From Nisaea sp. (lineage in GTDB: Bacteria > Pseudomonadota > Alphaproteobacteria > Thalassobaculales > Thalassobaculaceae), in contig NZ_JAEPQA010000022.1 in assembly GCF_017640745.1 (NCBI RefSeq), positions 18,924 to 82,923 on the forward strand: a stretch of DNA of 64,000 bases, given 5' to 3'. This document shows positions 36,623 to 45,958 of this stretch, one piece after another. The position numbers and the translations under genes were made by a program. Numbering within the stretch: position 1 is the stretch's first letter; every line of letters starts with the position of its first letter. Below the pieces are notes generated by a model. The model saw nothing but the letters and a program-made list of their open reading frames with translations, did not search any database and had not been told where the DNA came from.

Positions 36623-37525
36623 ATGATGATTAATCTTTCGCCCGCCGACCTCGACGCCTTTATCTCCGTGGCAGAAACGGGAAGTTTCCGTCAGAGCGCG
36701 GAACAATTGCGGGTATCTCAACCCACCGTCTCGTCACGCATCCGCCACCTTGAAGATATTCTGATGGTGAAGCTTTTTCACCGCACCACCCGGCGCGTCG
36801 TCATCACCGAAGCCGGAGAACGGCTGCGCGCCCGTGTCGAGCGAATGGTGCTGGAGACCCGGGCGTTGCTCACCGAGTTCCGCGAGGAAGCGCAATTGCA
36901 ACGCGGCCGTCTGACCGTCGGCGCGTCGCCGTCGGTCGCGTCGAGCTACCTTCCTGCCGTCATCGGCGACTACCGCCGCCGCTGGCCCGATATCGAGATC
37001 GCCCTGATCGATGACTTCTATGGCCAGGCCCTGGACCGCTTGCAGAACGGTCAGGTCGACCTTGTTGTCGCACCTCTCGCCTCCGGCGCCGAGGCGTATA
37101 TCTGCGAGCCGCTTCTGGACGACGTGTTCAAACTGGCGGTCCCGGACCATCACCGGCTCGCCTCACGTGACGAGGTAGCGCTGGCCGACTTCGCTGACGA
37201 GCCGCAGATCACCATGCCCCCGGAATCGGCGGCCTGGGCGACGCTGCGTTCGGCCTTCGCCAAGGCGGGCCAGGACCTGACGCCCGCCTACATGACGCGC
37301 TTTTCGCTGACCCTGGTGTCCATGGTCCGCGAAGGATTGGGCGTCGGTCTGGTTTCGGGGCTGCTGTCGCGCACATTGGACATGCGGGGCGTCACCTTGC
37401 TGCCGGTCGCGGACGCCGATCTGACGCGGCATATCGGTATCGTGCGGGCCCGGGATCGGGCTCCTAACCCTGCTTCTGATGCCTTCCGAGAGCTGCTGTT
37501 CAAGCACGCCAAGACGCTTCAATAG
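36623..37525 (+). CDS. LysR-family transcriptional regulator
   Basis: 300 residues. N-terminal winged helix with LDAFISVAETGSFRQSAEQL and SQPTVSSRIRHLEDIL, then the effector-binding domain (about 90-295). ATG ATG at 36623/36626 are both possible starts. It is divergent from the citE-like/TauD/CaiB operon, the standard arrangement for a regulator that senses the pathway substrate. Confidence 0.93.
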   Translation: MMINLSPADLDAFISVAETGSFRQSAEQLRVSQPTVSSRIRHLEDILMVKLFHRTTRRVVITEAGERLRARVERMVLETRALLTEFREEAQLQRGRLTVGASPSVASSYLPAVIGDYRRRWPDIEIALIDDFYGQALDRLQNGQVDLVVAPLASGAEAYICEPLLDDVFKLAVPDHHRLASRDEVALADFADEPQITMPPESAAWATLRSAFAKAGQDLTPAYMTRFSLTLVSMVREGLGVGLVSGLLSRTLDMRGVTLLPVADADLTRHIGIVRARDRAPNPASDAFRELLFKHAKTLQ

Positions 37526-37577
37526 TCCTCAGATTAGAGACCGGGAGGCGCGAAGCGGTTCCGCCAGGCTACTTCGA

Positions 37578-38585
37578 TCAGCCTGCACGGTTGTGGCGAT
37601 CGTTATCCGACGTTTTCTCGGAGACCGGCGGTTCCTGCGCGGACTCCGCGATTGATCCCCCTGGCACGGTTGGTGGGACATCGCGGACTCGCTCGCGGTA
37701 CCAGACATAGAGTCCGGCGCCAACCAGCACGGCCGCGCCTGCGAGCGTTGCGGCATCCGGCACCGAGTTGAAGACAAGCAGCCCGATGAGGGTCGCCCAG
37801 ACCATCGTACTGTAGGAGAACGGCGCCAGCATGGAGGCCCTAGCCTGCATGAAGGCACGGATCGTCAGGTACTGCCCTGTCGCATGGCAGGCGCCGATTG
37901 CGGCAAGCAGACCGGCTTGAGCGGGAGGTGGCGTCTCCCAATCGGCAACGCCAAGGGGGAAGATAACGACAAAGCCGCTCACAGTTGACCAGATGAGGAT
38001 GGTGAGCGGACTCTCCCGACCGCGCATGGCCCGCGTGATGATCAGGCCGACCGCCCAGCACAAGCTGGAGACCAGCGGGATCAACATTGCCGCCTGGAAC
38101 TCCCCGGTCCCGGGCCGCAGGATAATCAGCACGCCGCCGAACCCGACGACGACCGCCACCCATCGCCGGAGACCGACTTTCTCACCAAGGAATGGGATGG
38201 ACAGGGCGGTGACGTAGAGCGGCGACACGAAACCGATGGCTGTGGCGGTCTCCAGCGGCAGGGAACGCATGGCGTAGACGAACAGCGTGGCGGACGCGAT
38301 CAGCATCATACCCCTGAGGATATGGAGGACTGGGCGCGTCGTGCGGTAGGGGCGGGCGCCCCAGTGCCTGACCAATGCCGGAACCAGAAGCGCCATGACC
38401 ATGGCATAGCGGAGCAGGATGATCCGCTCCGGTGGCATGCCTTGCTGCGCCAGGATTTTCGCCATGCCATCCATGACAGTGAACACGAACATCGCCCCAA
38501 GCAGCATGGCGATGGCCAGAGATGGCCGATCCGGGCTGTCATCGGTCGTCGTCGGGTTCGAAGAGTTCGCGCCGGCGGTAGTCAT
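37578..38585 (-). CDS. EamA/DMT-family transporter
   Basis: 335 residues with ten membrane segments and two EamA repeats (about 30-165 and 175-310). Typical pieces are AMLLGAMFVFTVMDGMAKIL, LRYAMVMALLVPAL and ETATAIGFVSPLYVTALSIP. These proteins usually export metabolites or amino acids. The start at 38585 follows GAGGG. It converges with the LysR gene and may belong to the same catabolic locus, but no direct link is visible. Confidence 0.9.
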   Translation of the reverse strand: MTTAGANSSNPTTTDDSPDRPSLAIAMLLGAMFVFTVMDGMAKILAQQGMPPERIILLRYAMVMALLVPALVRHWGARPYRTTRPVLHILRGMMLIASATLFVYAMRSLPLETATAIGFVSPLYVTALSIPFLGEKVGLRRWVAVVVGFGGVLIILRPGTGEFQAAMLIPLVSSLCWAVGLIITRAMRGRESPLTILIWSTVSGFVVIFPLGVADWETPPPAQAGLLAAIGACHATGQYLTIRAFMQARASMLAPFSYSTMVWATLIGLLVFNSVPDAATLAGAAVLVGAGLYVWYRERVRDVPPTVPGGSIAESAQEPPVSEKTSDNDRHNRAG

Positions 38586-38789
38586 GACGGGAATCCCTCG
38601 CAGGGTCGGCCCCGACGCGAGATCGGTTCTTGAGGCCGGCAAATCTAGCGCAGATCCGCAGCAGACGTAATCCCTGTATGTGGCCCCATTCACCGCTGTC
38701 GAATCCCGGTGGATTTTTCAATCCAGAGCTTGGAAATACGGACTTCGTAAATGTAAAAAACCCGGTTCGTTCTGCCGGTCACGCCACTT

Positions 38790-39743
38790 CTACGCAATAA
38801 CCCGGACCGGCGCGCCTTCCAGCCAGGCGAGGACGGCTTCGAGGCTCTGCCGGTAGCGCAGGGCGAAATTGTCGGTCGTCCGGCCGCCGATATGCGCGGT
38901 CGCGAGCACATTGTCGAGACGGCGGTAGACATGGTCCGCCGGCAAGGGCTCGGTATCGAACACGTCGAAACCGGCGCCTGCGATTTTTCCGGAGGCGAGG
39001 GCCTCGATCATGGCCGCCTCATCGACGATCTCGCCACGTGCCGTGTTGACGAGGAAGGCTGTCGGCTTCATCAGCGACAGCTCGCGCGCTCCGACCGCTC
39101 CCACGGAGCGTTCTCCGAGCCGGAGGTGGACCGAGAGCACGTCAGAACGGGAAAACAACTCGTCCTTGCCCGCCGCCAGCGTGACGCCGATCTCCTCGCA
39201 CCGGGTGCGGGTGAGATTCTCGCTCCACGCGATGACCTCCATGTCGAGGGCGAGACCGACCCTGGCAACGCCGGCGCCGAGTTCTCCCAGACCGAGAATG
39301 CCCAGCGTCTTCCCGGTCAGGCCCATCGGCAAGCCGGCCCCCCAGCCTCCGCTCCGGATGGTGTGCGCTTCCTGGTAAAGGTTCTTGTGGAGCCCGAGGA
39401 TCAGGGCCCAGGTCGTTTCCACGGTCGCGTTCGTGAAGCCAAGCTCCGTGCCGCTTACTGTGACGCCATGTGCTTTAAGGGCCTGGAGATCGAGCGCCTT
39501 GTTGTTGAGGCCGTGGGTCACCAGCAGCTTCAGGTTGGGCAGTTGCGCGACAATATCCGCGGAGAACCTTGTTTCCTCGCGGGCCGTGAGGACGATCTCG
39601 AAAGGCAGCAACCGCCGGACGGTTTCCTCGGGATCGCCGAGCCTGTCGGTGAAGACCGTTGCCTCGATCTCGTCGGGCAGTTGGCTCCAGTCCGCGGCCG
39701 TCTGCGAAATCGCCTGATAGTCGTTGATGATTGCGAGCCGCAT
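38790..39743 (-). CDS. D-2-hydroxyacid dehydrogenase (NAD)
   Basis: 317 residues. Rossmann motif GKTLGILGLGELGAGVARVG at about 147; catalytic region with FLVNTARGEIVDEAAMIEAL, DVFDTEPLP and ATAHIGGRT (catalytic His). ATG 39743 is favoured over the adjacent ATG 39746 because GAGG then sits five bases upstream. It lies 36 bases after the second 2-hydroxyacid dehydrogenase gene on the same strand and is last in the run caiB-crotonase-tartrate dehydratase-like-dehydrogenase-dehydrogenase. Confidence 0.9.
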   Translation of the reverse strand: MRLAIINDYQAISQTAADWSQLPDEIEATVFTDRLGDPEETVRRLLPFEIVLTAREETRFSADIVAQLPNLKLLVTHGLNNKALDLQALKAHGVTVSGTELGFTNATVETTWALILGLHKNLYQEAHTIRSGGWGAGLPMGLTGKTLGILGLGELGAGVARVGLALDMEVIAWSENLTRTRCEEIGVTLAAGKDELFSRSDVLSVHLRLGERSVGAVGARELSLMKPTAFLVNTARGEIVDEAAMIEALASGKIAGAGFDVFDTEPLPADHVYRRLDNVLATAHIGGRTTDNFALRYRQSLEAVLAWLEGAPVRVIA

Positions 39744-39782
39744 CATTGCCTCATGAAATCAACATTGTGTAACCGGTCCCGG

Positions 39783-40745
39783 TCAGCTCCGGCCGATCTC
39801 CACGACATTCTTCAGGTCCCGGCCTTCCAGAAAGCGCGTGAGATTCTCGGAGAACAGTTCCGCGAAACGGAGTCCGGCCGGGCCGCCTGTGCCGGCGACA
39901 TGCGGCGAGAGGATGAGGTTGGGCAGCTGCCAGAGCGCATCGCCCGCCGGCAGAGGTTCCTCCCCGAACACGTCGAGACAGGCGCCGGCGATGGACCTGG
40001 AACGCAATGCGTCAACCAGCGCGCCATGATCGACGGTCGATCCGCGCCCGACATTCAGGAGAATCGCGCCCGGCTTCATTGCCGCCAGCCGGTCCGCGCC
40101 GATCAGGCTGTCGGTGCCGGGTGTCGCCGGCAATGCGCAGGCGACGAAATCGGCCTCGGGCAGCCATCTGTCCAAGCCTGCAATCGAGGCGACGATATCG
40201 GCCGCACCGTCCCCCTCGCCGGAGCTGTTGAGCGCCACGACATGCATGTCGAAGGCCTTTGCCTTGCGGGCGATCTCCTTGCCGATCGATCCGTATCCGA
40301 GAACCAGCAGGGTCTGGCCCTCCAGGGAGGAGATTTCGGAGCGGAGGTCGTCGCGGGCCCAATGCGCTGCGCTCCGGTAGCGTTCCATCTGCGGCAGGGC
40401 GTGAACGAATCCGAGCATGAGCGCCATGGCGTGTTCTGCGACGGTCCGGCCTTTCAGGCCCGCGGCATTGGTGAGGGTAATGCCTGCCGGGACGCCGCCT
40501 TTCTCGAACTTGTCGGTGCCGATGGACGAGGACTGGATCCAGCGCAGCTTAGGGGCCTTCGCGTTCACCGCGGCGGCAACCTCGCCGGCATAGTAGGGGC
40601 CGGCGACGACGAAGGCGTCGGCATCGGCAAGTTCCTTCACCGCGTCCGCCGTGGAGCTTGCCGTCACGAACTGCACGCCCTCGAACCGGGGCGCGAGAGC
40701 GGTCAGCGCCGGACCTTCCCATTGCAGGTAATGTACGAGCTTCAT
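39783..40745 (-). CDS. 2-hydroxyacid dehydrogenase (NAD), second copy type
   Basis: 320 residues, family D-isomer dehydrogenase but only distantly like its neighbour. NAD site GQTLLVLGYGSIGKEIARKA; NVGRGSTVDHGALVDAL, DVFGEEPLPAGD and LSPHVAGTGGP supply the catalytic Arg/Glu/His set. GGAG lies near the ATG at 40745. The pair of dehydrogenases may reduce two successive 2-oxoacids or differ in substrate size. It follows the tartrate-dehydratase-like gene by 16 bases. Confidence 0.9.
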   Translation of the reverse strand: MKLVHYLQWEGPALTALAPRFEGVQFVTASSTADAVKELADADAFVVAGPYYAGEVAAAVNAKAPKLRWIQSSSIGTDKFEKGGVPAGITLTNAAGLKGRTVAEHAMALMLGFVHALPQMERYRSAAHWARDDLRSEISSLEGQTLLVLGYGSIGKEIARKAKAFDMHVVALNSSGEGDGAADIVASIAGLDRWLPEADFVACALPATPGTDSLIGADRLAAMKPGAILLNVGRGSTVDHGALVDALRSRSIAGACLDVFGEEPLPAGDALWQLPNLILSPHVAGTGGPAGLRFAELFSENLTRFLEGRDLKNVVEIGRS

Positions 40746-40761
40746 CTCCGGGTCCTCGCGG

Positions 40762-41916
40762 TCATAGATTTTCCTGCATAAGCCTGATGAAATTGGCTTT
40801 CCCCTCGAAGCCGAGACCGGGGGTCTCCGGCAGGCCGACGAGCCCGTTCTCGACCTTGAGGCCGTCGGTGAAGCCGCCCATCGGCTGATGGGTATAGGGA
40901 TAGTTTTCGGTTCCGCCGAGGCCAAGGCCTGCTGTGATGTGGAGGGACAGTAGGTGCCCGCCATGCGGATAGAGGCTGCTGCGTGACCAGCCGAACTCTT
41001 CCATCACGGCGATGGTCCGGATGTATTCGCAGATGCCGTAGCTCAAGGCGCAATCGAATTGCAGCAGGTCGCGGTCGGGACGCAGGCCGCCATAGCGCAG
41101 CAGGTTCTTTGCGTCCCAGGTCGAAAGGAGGCACTCGCCGGTCGCCAGCGACCCGTCATAGGTCTCCGCGATTTCCGCCTGAAGATGATAGTCGAGAGGA
41201 TATCCCGGCTCCTCGAACCAGCGGAGGCCGTATTCCTGGAGTGCCTTGCCGCATTCGAGCGCCTGCTCGAGGCTGTAATTGCCGTTGGCGTCGACCGCGA
41301 GCTGGCCGGCAGGCAGGACCTCGAGCACCGCCTCGATGCGTTTGCGGTCCTCGGCGAGCGGCGCGCCGGCGATCTTCATCTTGATCGTCGTGAAGCCGTC
41401 GTCCAGATAGCGGCGGATCTCGTCCTGCAGTTCGGCGTGTGTCTTGCCGTAATAGCCGCCGCCGACATAGACGGGAATCCGCTCCGGCACGGTGCCGTTG
41501 CCGTAGCGCGTCGCGAGGAAATGGCAGAGCGGCTCGTCGGCGATCTTCGCCGCCGCGTCCCAGATCGCCATGTCGAGGGTGGCGACGGCGATGGCCCGGT
41601 CGCCGTGCCCGCCGGGTTTCTCGTTCCGCATCATGCAATCCCAGGCCTTGAACGGATCCAGATTGTCGCCTGCATCGTTCAGCAGGCTCTCCGGATCCGC
41701 TGCGAGCAGACGGGGGATCAGCCGCTCCCGGCAGATCGCATTCTGGCTGTAGCGGCCAGTCCCGCTGAAGCCGTAGCCGACGACCGGTTTGCCGTTCCGT
41801 ATGACGTCCGTCACTACCGCGACGAAGCCGGTCGTCATGCCGCTGAAATCCATGATCGCGTTCGAGCGCTTCTCGCCCGTGCCGGCGGAAAACTCCCGGA
41901 TCTCGACGATGCGCAC
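40762..41916 (-). CDS. Enolase-superfamily dehydratase, D(-)-tartrate dehydratase-like
   Basis: 384 residues from GTG, two bases after the crotonase TAA, with AAGGG upstream. VRIVEIREF, MTTGFVAVVTDVIRNGKPVV, NLDPFKAWDCMMRNEKPGGH and LLRYGGLRPDRDLLQFDCAL closely recall the characterised D-tartrate dehydratase of Bradyrhizobium from memory. Catalytic pieces: TIKMKIAG (KxK), AVDANGNYS, WFEEPGYPLDY, ATGECLLS and YPHGGH. All metal ligands are present. It would dehydrate tartrate or a related hydroxyacid to a 2-oxoacid, which fits the dehydrogenases and the TctCBA transporter nearby. Confidence 0.88.
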   Translation of the reverse strand: MRIVEIREFSAGTGEKRSNAIMDFSGMTTGFVAVVTDVIRNGKPVVGYGFSGTGRYSQNAICRERLIPRLLAADPESLLNDAGDNLDPFKAWDCMMRNEKPGGHGDRAIAVATLDMAIWDAAAKIADEPLCHFLATRYGNGTVPERIPVYVGGGYYGKTHAELQDEIRRYLDDGFTTIKMKIAGAPLAEDRKRIEAVLEVLPAGQLAVDANGNYSLEQALECGKALQEYGLRWFEEPGYPLDYHLQAEIAETYDGSLATGECLLSTWDAKNLLRYGGLRPDRDLLQFDCALSYGICEYIRTIAVMEEFGWSRSSLYPHGGHLLSLHITAGLGLGGTENYPYTHQPMGGFTDGLKVENGLVGLPETPGLGFEGKANFIRLMQENL

Positions 41917-41918
41917 GC

Positions 41919-42746
41919 TTACTTGCCCTTGAAGACCGGCGACCGCTTGGTGAGGAAGGCATCCATGCCCTCGCGGAAATCCTCGCTCATGTAGCACATC
42001 AGCATCATGTCCTTGCCGCCGCCCGGCGGGAGCTCGGTGCGCAGGCGCCGCAGCGTCACTTTCGCCGCCAGCAGCGTGAGCGGGGCGTAGGTCGCGACCT
42101 CGCGGGCGATTTCCTCGGCGCGCGGCAGGACGTCTTCTGGAGCGTCGACCACTTCGCTGATGAAGCCGTATTCAAGCGCCTTCGGGGCCTCGATCATCTT
42201 GGCGAGAAAGATCAGTTCCTTGGCCCGCGCGCTGCCGATCAGGTCGGCGAGGCGGGCGAAGTTCATCATCGAGAGGCAATTGCCGAGGGTGCGGGCGATG
42301 GGGAAGCCGAACTTCGAGGAGCGCGCGGCGATCCGAAGGTCGCAGCAGGCGGCGATGCCTGCGCCGCCGCCGGCGCAGGCGCCGCGGATCGCGGCGATCG
42401 TCGGGACCTTGCAGCGTTCGAGCGCGCCGAGCACGCGGTCGATCCGGGCCTCGTAGCCGAGGGCGTCCTCTTCCTTGTCGAAGACGCGGAACTGCGACAT
42501 GTCGGTGCCCGCCGCGAAGGCCTTGTCGCCGGCGCCGGTCAGGACGAGGGCGCGGATGTCGCGCTTCTCGCTGACCTCGACGCAGATCTGGGCCATGCGC
42601 TCGTACATCTCGAACGTCATGGAATTGCGCTTTTCCGGGCGGTTGAAGGTCAGGAAGCCGATGCCGTCCCGGACTTCGTAGAGAATATCGTCGCCGGCGC
42701 CTGCCGCGAGATCGGCGTCGATGATGGTTTCGGGCGTGTCTGACAT
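41919..42746 (-). CDS. Enoyl-CoA hydratase/isomerase-family protein
   Basis: 275 residues. The crotonase fold is shown by FLTFNRPEKRNSMTFEMYER, ALVLTGAGDKAFAAGTDMSQ and GACAGGGAGIAACCDLRIA (oxyanion hole). The two catalytic Glu of rat hydratase appear absent: the first is Gly after GGGA, the second Ile in FGFPIARTLGN. So hydration by the standard mechanism is unlikely; another CoA-ester reaction is probable. GGAG lies upstream of ATG 42746. It lies between the CaiB gene and the tartrate-dehydratase-like gene. Confidence 0.88.
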   Translation of the reverse strand: MSDTPETIIDADLAAGAGDDILYEVRDGIGFLTFNRPEKRNSMTFEMYERMAQICVEVSEKRDIRALVLTGAGDKAFAAGTDMSQFRVFDKEEDALGYEARIDRVLGALERCKVPTIAAIRGACAGGGAGIAACCDLRIAARSSKFGFPIARTLGNCLSMMNFARLADLIGSARAKELIFLAKMIEAPKALEYGFISEVVDAPEDVLPRAEEIAREVATYAPLTLLAAKVTLRRLRTELPPGGGKDMMLMCYMSEDFREGMDAFLTKRSPVFKGK

Positions 42747-42802
42747 AAGCGAAACTCCGCTATCGTTCGGTTGTTGTCTGATGTTCGGCGGGGCAGGCGT
42801 AT

Positions 42803-43996
42803 CTAGACCACGCCACCGGTCCTGAGCTCGGCGATCTCTTCGGAACTGTAGCCGAATTCCCGCAGGATCTCGTCCGAATGTTCGCCGCGCTCCGGCGGCG
42901 CCAGCTTCATGGAGCTGGGTGTCGCGCTGAGGGTAACGGGCTGCCCCACGAGCGTGATGTCGCCGAGCGATTTCGATGTCACGGATTGCGCCAGTCCGAG
43001 ATGTTTGACCTGCGGGTCGGCGAAAACCTTGTCGATGCTGTTGATTGGGCCGGATGGCACGCCGTCTTCGTTGAACTTCGCGATCCAGGTGTCGCTGGTT
43101 TCCCTGCGCAGCGCCGCGTTGATCTCTTCGCCGAGCGCGTCGCGGTTCTGCGAGCGGAGCGCCGACGTCTTGTAGTCCGGGTGTTCGATCAACCGTTCCT
43201 CGCCTATCGAACGGCAGAACCGTTCCCAGATCACTTGTCCGGTAACGGCGATGTTGATGTGGCCGTCCTTCGTCTCGTAGACGCCGGTCGGGATCGAGGT
43301 CGGGTGGTTGTTCCCCGCCTGCTTCGGAACCTCGCCATCCATGAGCCAACGGGTGGCCTGAAAATCGAGCATGCCGATCTGCGCCTGGAGGAGCGAGGTC
43401 TGAACCCACTGTCCTTTCCCGGTTTCCTCGCGCGCCAGGAGGGCGACCATGATGCCGAGCGCGCAATAGAGGCCGGCCGAAAGATCGGCGATCGGAATGC
43501 CGACCCGCATGGGACCCTGGCCGGGCGTGCCGGTGATGGACATCAGGCCGCCCATGCCCTGCGCGATCTGGTCGAATCCCGGCCGTTTCTCGTAGGGGCC
43601 GTCCTGACCGAAGCCCGAAATCGAGCCGTAGACCAGCCCCGGATTGATCGCCTTCAGACTTTCGTAATCGATCCCGAGCCGGGTCTTCACGTCCGGCCGG
43701 AAATTCTCGACCAGAACATCCGCCTTTTCGACGAGGCGCTTCAGGACGGCGATTCCCTCCGGGGATTTCAGGTTCAGCGTCAGGGCCCGCTTGTTGCGGT
43801 GCAGGTTCTGGAAGTCGGAGCCGTTCCTGGGGCCGCCGGGACCTTCGGCCGCGTCGAGCGCTTCCGGCATCTCGATCTTGATGACGTTCGCCCCCCAGTC
43901 GGCAAGCTGCCGGACGCAGGTCGGTCCGGACCTGACGCGGGTCAGGTCGATAACGGTAAAGCGCGACAGCGCGGCCGAGGCGGGCTGAAAGGGCAT
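42803..43996 (-). CDS. CaiB/BaiF-family CoA-transferase, second copy
   Basis: 397 residues. RFTVIDLTRVRSGPTCVRQL, GANVIKIEMPEA, RNKRALTLNLKSPEG, ENFRPDVKTRLGIDYE and FGQDGPYEKRPGFDQIAQG are typical. GGAGGAAG precedes the ATG. First gene of the minus-strand run down to 38790 and divergent from the GntR regulator. It probably loads CoA onto the acid handled by the crotonase. It is a separate subgroup from the CaiB gene at 33394. Confidence 0.92.
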   Translation of the reverse strand: MPFQPASAALSRFTVIDLTRVRSGPTCVRQLADWGANVIKIEMPEALDAAEGPGGPRNGSDFQNLHRNKRALTLNLKSPEGIAVLKRLVEKADVLVENFRPDVKTRLGIDYESLKAINPGLVYGSISGFGQDGPYEKRPGFDQIAQGMGGLMSITGTPGQGPMRVGIPIADLSAGLYCALGIMVALLAREETGKGQWVQTSLLQAQIGMLDFQATRWLMDGEVPKQAGNNHPTSIPTGVYETKDGHINIAVTGQVIWERFCRSIGEERLIEHPDYKTSALRSQNRDALGEEINAALRRETSDTWIAKFNEDGVPSGPINSIDKVFADPQVKHLGLAQSVTSKSLGDITLVGQPVTLSATPSSMKLAPPERGEHSDEILREFGYSSEEIAELRTGGVV

Positions 43997-44043
43997 GGGG
44001 CTTCCTCCGAGTTTTTCGCGAGGCTCGCTCAGAGATCAAATAC

Positions 44044-44086
44044 TGTCAACAATCTCCAATCGGCAAAAAACATATTAATGTTGACA
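44044..44086. promoter_or_regulatory. TGTCAACA / TGTTGACA inverted repeat between divergent operons
   Basis: TGTCAACA (44044-44051) and TGTTGACA (44079-44086) are perfect 8-base inverted copies, 27 bases apart, in the gap between the CaiB and GntR genes. Each holds a TTGACA that points outward, one per direction, so they may be paired -35 boxes as well as regulator half-sites. Convincing -10 boxes were not found. Confidence 0.45.
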
Positions 44087-44117
44087 ATCGATCCGGTTGC
44101 CGACTGAAATCGGCCTC

Positions 44118-44813
44118 ATGAGCGAAGACGTGCAAGACGCGATAGCCCTCAGACGCGCTGAATCCCTGACCGCCATCGTCCAGCGGGAGCTGGAGCGCAT
44201 GATCGTCAGCGGCGAGCTGCGTGCCGGGCAGAGGCTTAACGAACTGGCGCTGGCGCAGCGCTTCGGTGTCAGCCGCGGTCCTGTCCGGGAGGCGATGCGC
44301 GCGCTAGAGCACGCTCAGCTGGTCTCCACGAGGATCAACCAGGGTTTCTTCGTTCGCGAAGTATCGGAAGCGGAAACGTCAGAGATTTATGATGTGCGCG
44401 CCGTCGTCTACGGCTTCATCTGCAAGAGGCTCGCCGAGATCATCGAGCCCGACGAGATCGCGGTTCTCGAGGATAGTGTTGAGCGCATGGATGCCGCGAT
44501 CAAGACGAAAGACCCGGCGGAATACTATCGCCTGAATCTGAAATTCCATGACGACAGCATAGAATTCGCACGCCACGGCCGCGCGCAACAAACCTACCGG
44601 TCTCTGATCAACGAGACCCACCTGACCCGTCAGCGTTCTCTCGTCACGCCGGAACACATGCAGGAGTCCAACAACGAACACAGAGCGTTGATCGTGGCTT
44701 TTCGGGCTCGTGACGAGGCCGAGGCCCGGCGCCTCGGCGAGCAGCATGCCCTGGCCGGGCGCCGGCGCTGGCAGGCCGTCAATGGCGAAGAGGATATGCC
44801 CTCGGAAAGGTGA
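44118..44813 (+). CDS. GntR-family transcriptional regulator (FCD type)
   Basis: 231 residues from ATG 44118; an in-frame TTG at 44097 is possible but has no better ribosome site. The winged helix (about 15-80) has GELRAGQRLNELALAQRFGV and SRGPVREAMRALEHAQLV. The C-terminal FCD domain binds a metal and a small acid; LNLKFHDDSIEFARHGR carries its first His. FCD regulators commonly sense hydroxyacids or sugar acids, which fits the flanking operons. Confidence 0.92.
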   Translation: MSEDVQDAIALRRAESLTAIVQRELERMIVSGELRAGQRLNELALAQRFGVSRGPVREAMRALEHAQLVSTRINQGFFVREVSEAETSEIYDVRAVVYGFICKRLAEIIEPDEIAVLEDSVERMDAAIKTKDPAEYYRLNLKFHDDSIEFARHGRAQQTYRSLINETHLTRQRSLVTPEHMQESNNEHRALIVAFRARDEAEARRLGEQHALAGRRRWQAVNGEEDMPSER

Positions 44814-44956
44814 TGAAACATTTCTTCCGCTGCCGGGAAACCGGTCCGGCGGCTGAACAACAATAAAGAATGCCTCAAGGCACGGGAACAAAGGGAAATG
44901 GCGTCAGGCCCGGATGGGCATGGGGCCGACAAGAAACGCTAGAGGAGGAACTTCGG

Positions 44957-45943
44957 ATGAGACTTGGAACATCACTTCGGCAGGCGGTCCGTGGCGCGGC
45001 GCTGGCCTGCGCCGTTTCGGTTGCAGCACTGACTGCGGCTCCCGCCATGGCGGAATATCCGAGCGCGAGCGAGCGCCTTGACTGGACGATCGCGTTCGGT
45101 CCCGGCGGCGGCAACGACATCATGGCGCGCACCATCATTTCCATCCTGGAGAAGTACAAGCTCTATCCGGGGGAAATCGTTGCGCAGAACCGTTCCGGCG
45201 GGAGCGGCGCGGTCGGCTGGGGCCATCTCTTCAACCAGAAAGGCAACCCTTACGGCATCTCGACGACCTCGGGCAGCTTCCTGACGACGCCGCTGAAAGC
45301 CAATACGCCGTGGGGCCCGTCCTCGTTCACCCCCGTCGCGCTGCTCGCCGCTGACGACCTCATCCTCGTCGTCAACAAGGACTCTCCGATCAAGACCTTC
45401 GAGGACTGGGTCGAAAGCTCGAAGAAGACGGCGCCGGCGCTCGGCGGCATGGGAGCCGTCAACGTCGATTTCATCGTCCCGACGCTGCTCGCCGAAAAGG
45501 CGGGCTACGAGTTCGAGTATGTCGCCTTCAACAAACAGGGAGAACTGACGACCGCTCTCCTCTCCGGCGCGCTCGACGCCATGGTCGTGAATACCGGCGA
45601 AGTCTCCGGCCTGATCGAAGCGGGTGACATCCGTCCGATCGCGTTCACCGGTTCCCAGACGCCCGACTGGCTGAAGGGCGTCCCGACCCTGGCCGAGAAG
45701 GGCTACGATTTCGGCATTTCCGCACCGCGCGGGGTCGTTCTGCCGCCGGACGTACCGAAAGAGGCGCAGGACTGGTGGATCAAGACCATGAAGGAAGTGA
45801 TCAACAAGCCGGAATGGCAGGAATACATCAAGAAGCATGACCTGACGCCGACCGTGCTTTGGGGCGACGAATTCACCAAGTTCCTGGAAACCAACCAGGA
45901 GACCTTTGGTCGCGTGCTGAAAGCCAAAGGCGTCATCCAATAA
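44957..45943 (+). CDS. tctC: Tripartite tricarboxylate transporter binding protein (TctC/Bug)
   Basis: 328 residues with GAGGAGGAA upstream. Signal peptide: Arg-containing start, hydrophobic core and cleavage after APAMA (about residue 31). Body motifs are WTIAFGPGGGNDIMARTI, VAQNRSGGSGAVGWGHL and VVNKDSPIKTFEDWVE. Bug-type proteins bind organic acids such as citrate, tartrate-like acids or aromatic acids in the periplasm. First gene of tctCBA, behind the GntR gene. A strong hairpin follows the stop. Confidence 0.93.
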   Translation: MRLGTSLRQAVRGAALACAVSVAALTAAPAMAEYPSASERLDWTIAFGPGGGNDIMARTIISILEKYKLYPGEIVAQNRSGGSGAVGWGHLFNQKGNPYGISTTSGSFLTTPLKANTPWGPSSFTPVALLAADDLILVVNKDSPIKTFEDWVESSKKTAPALGGMGAVNVDFIVPTLLAEKAGYEFEYVAFNKQGELTTALLSGALDAMVVNTGEVSGLIEAGDIRPIAFTGSQTPDWLKGVPTLAEKGYDFGISAPRGVVLPPDVPKEAQDWWIKTMKEVINKPEWQEYIKKHDLTPTVLWGDEFTKFLETNQETFGRVLKAKGVIQ

Positions 45944-45958
45944 GGCGCATGACGCTCA

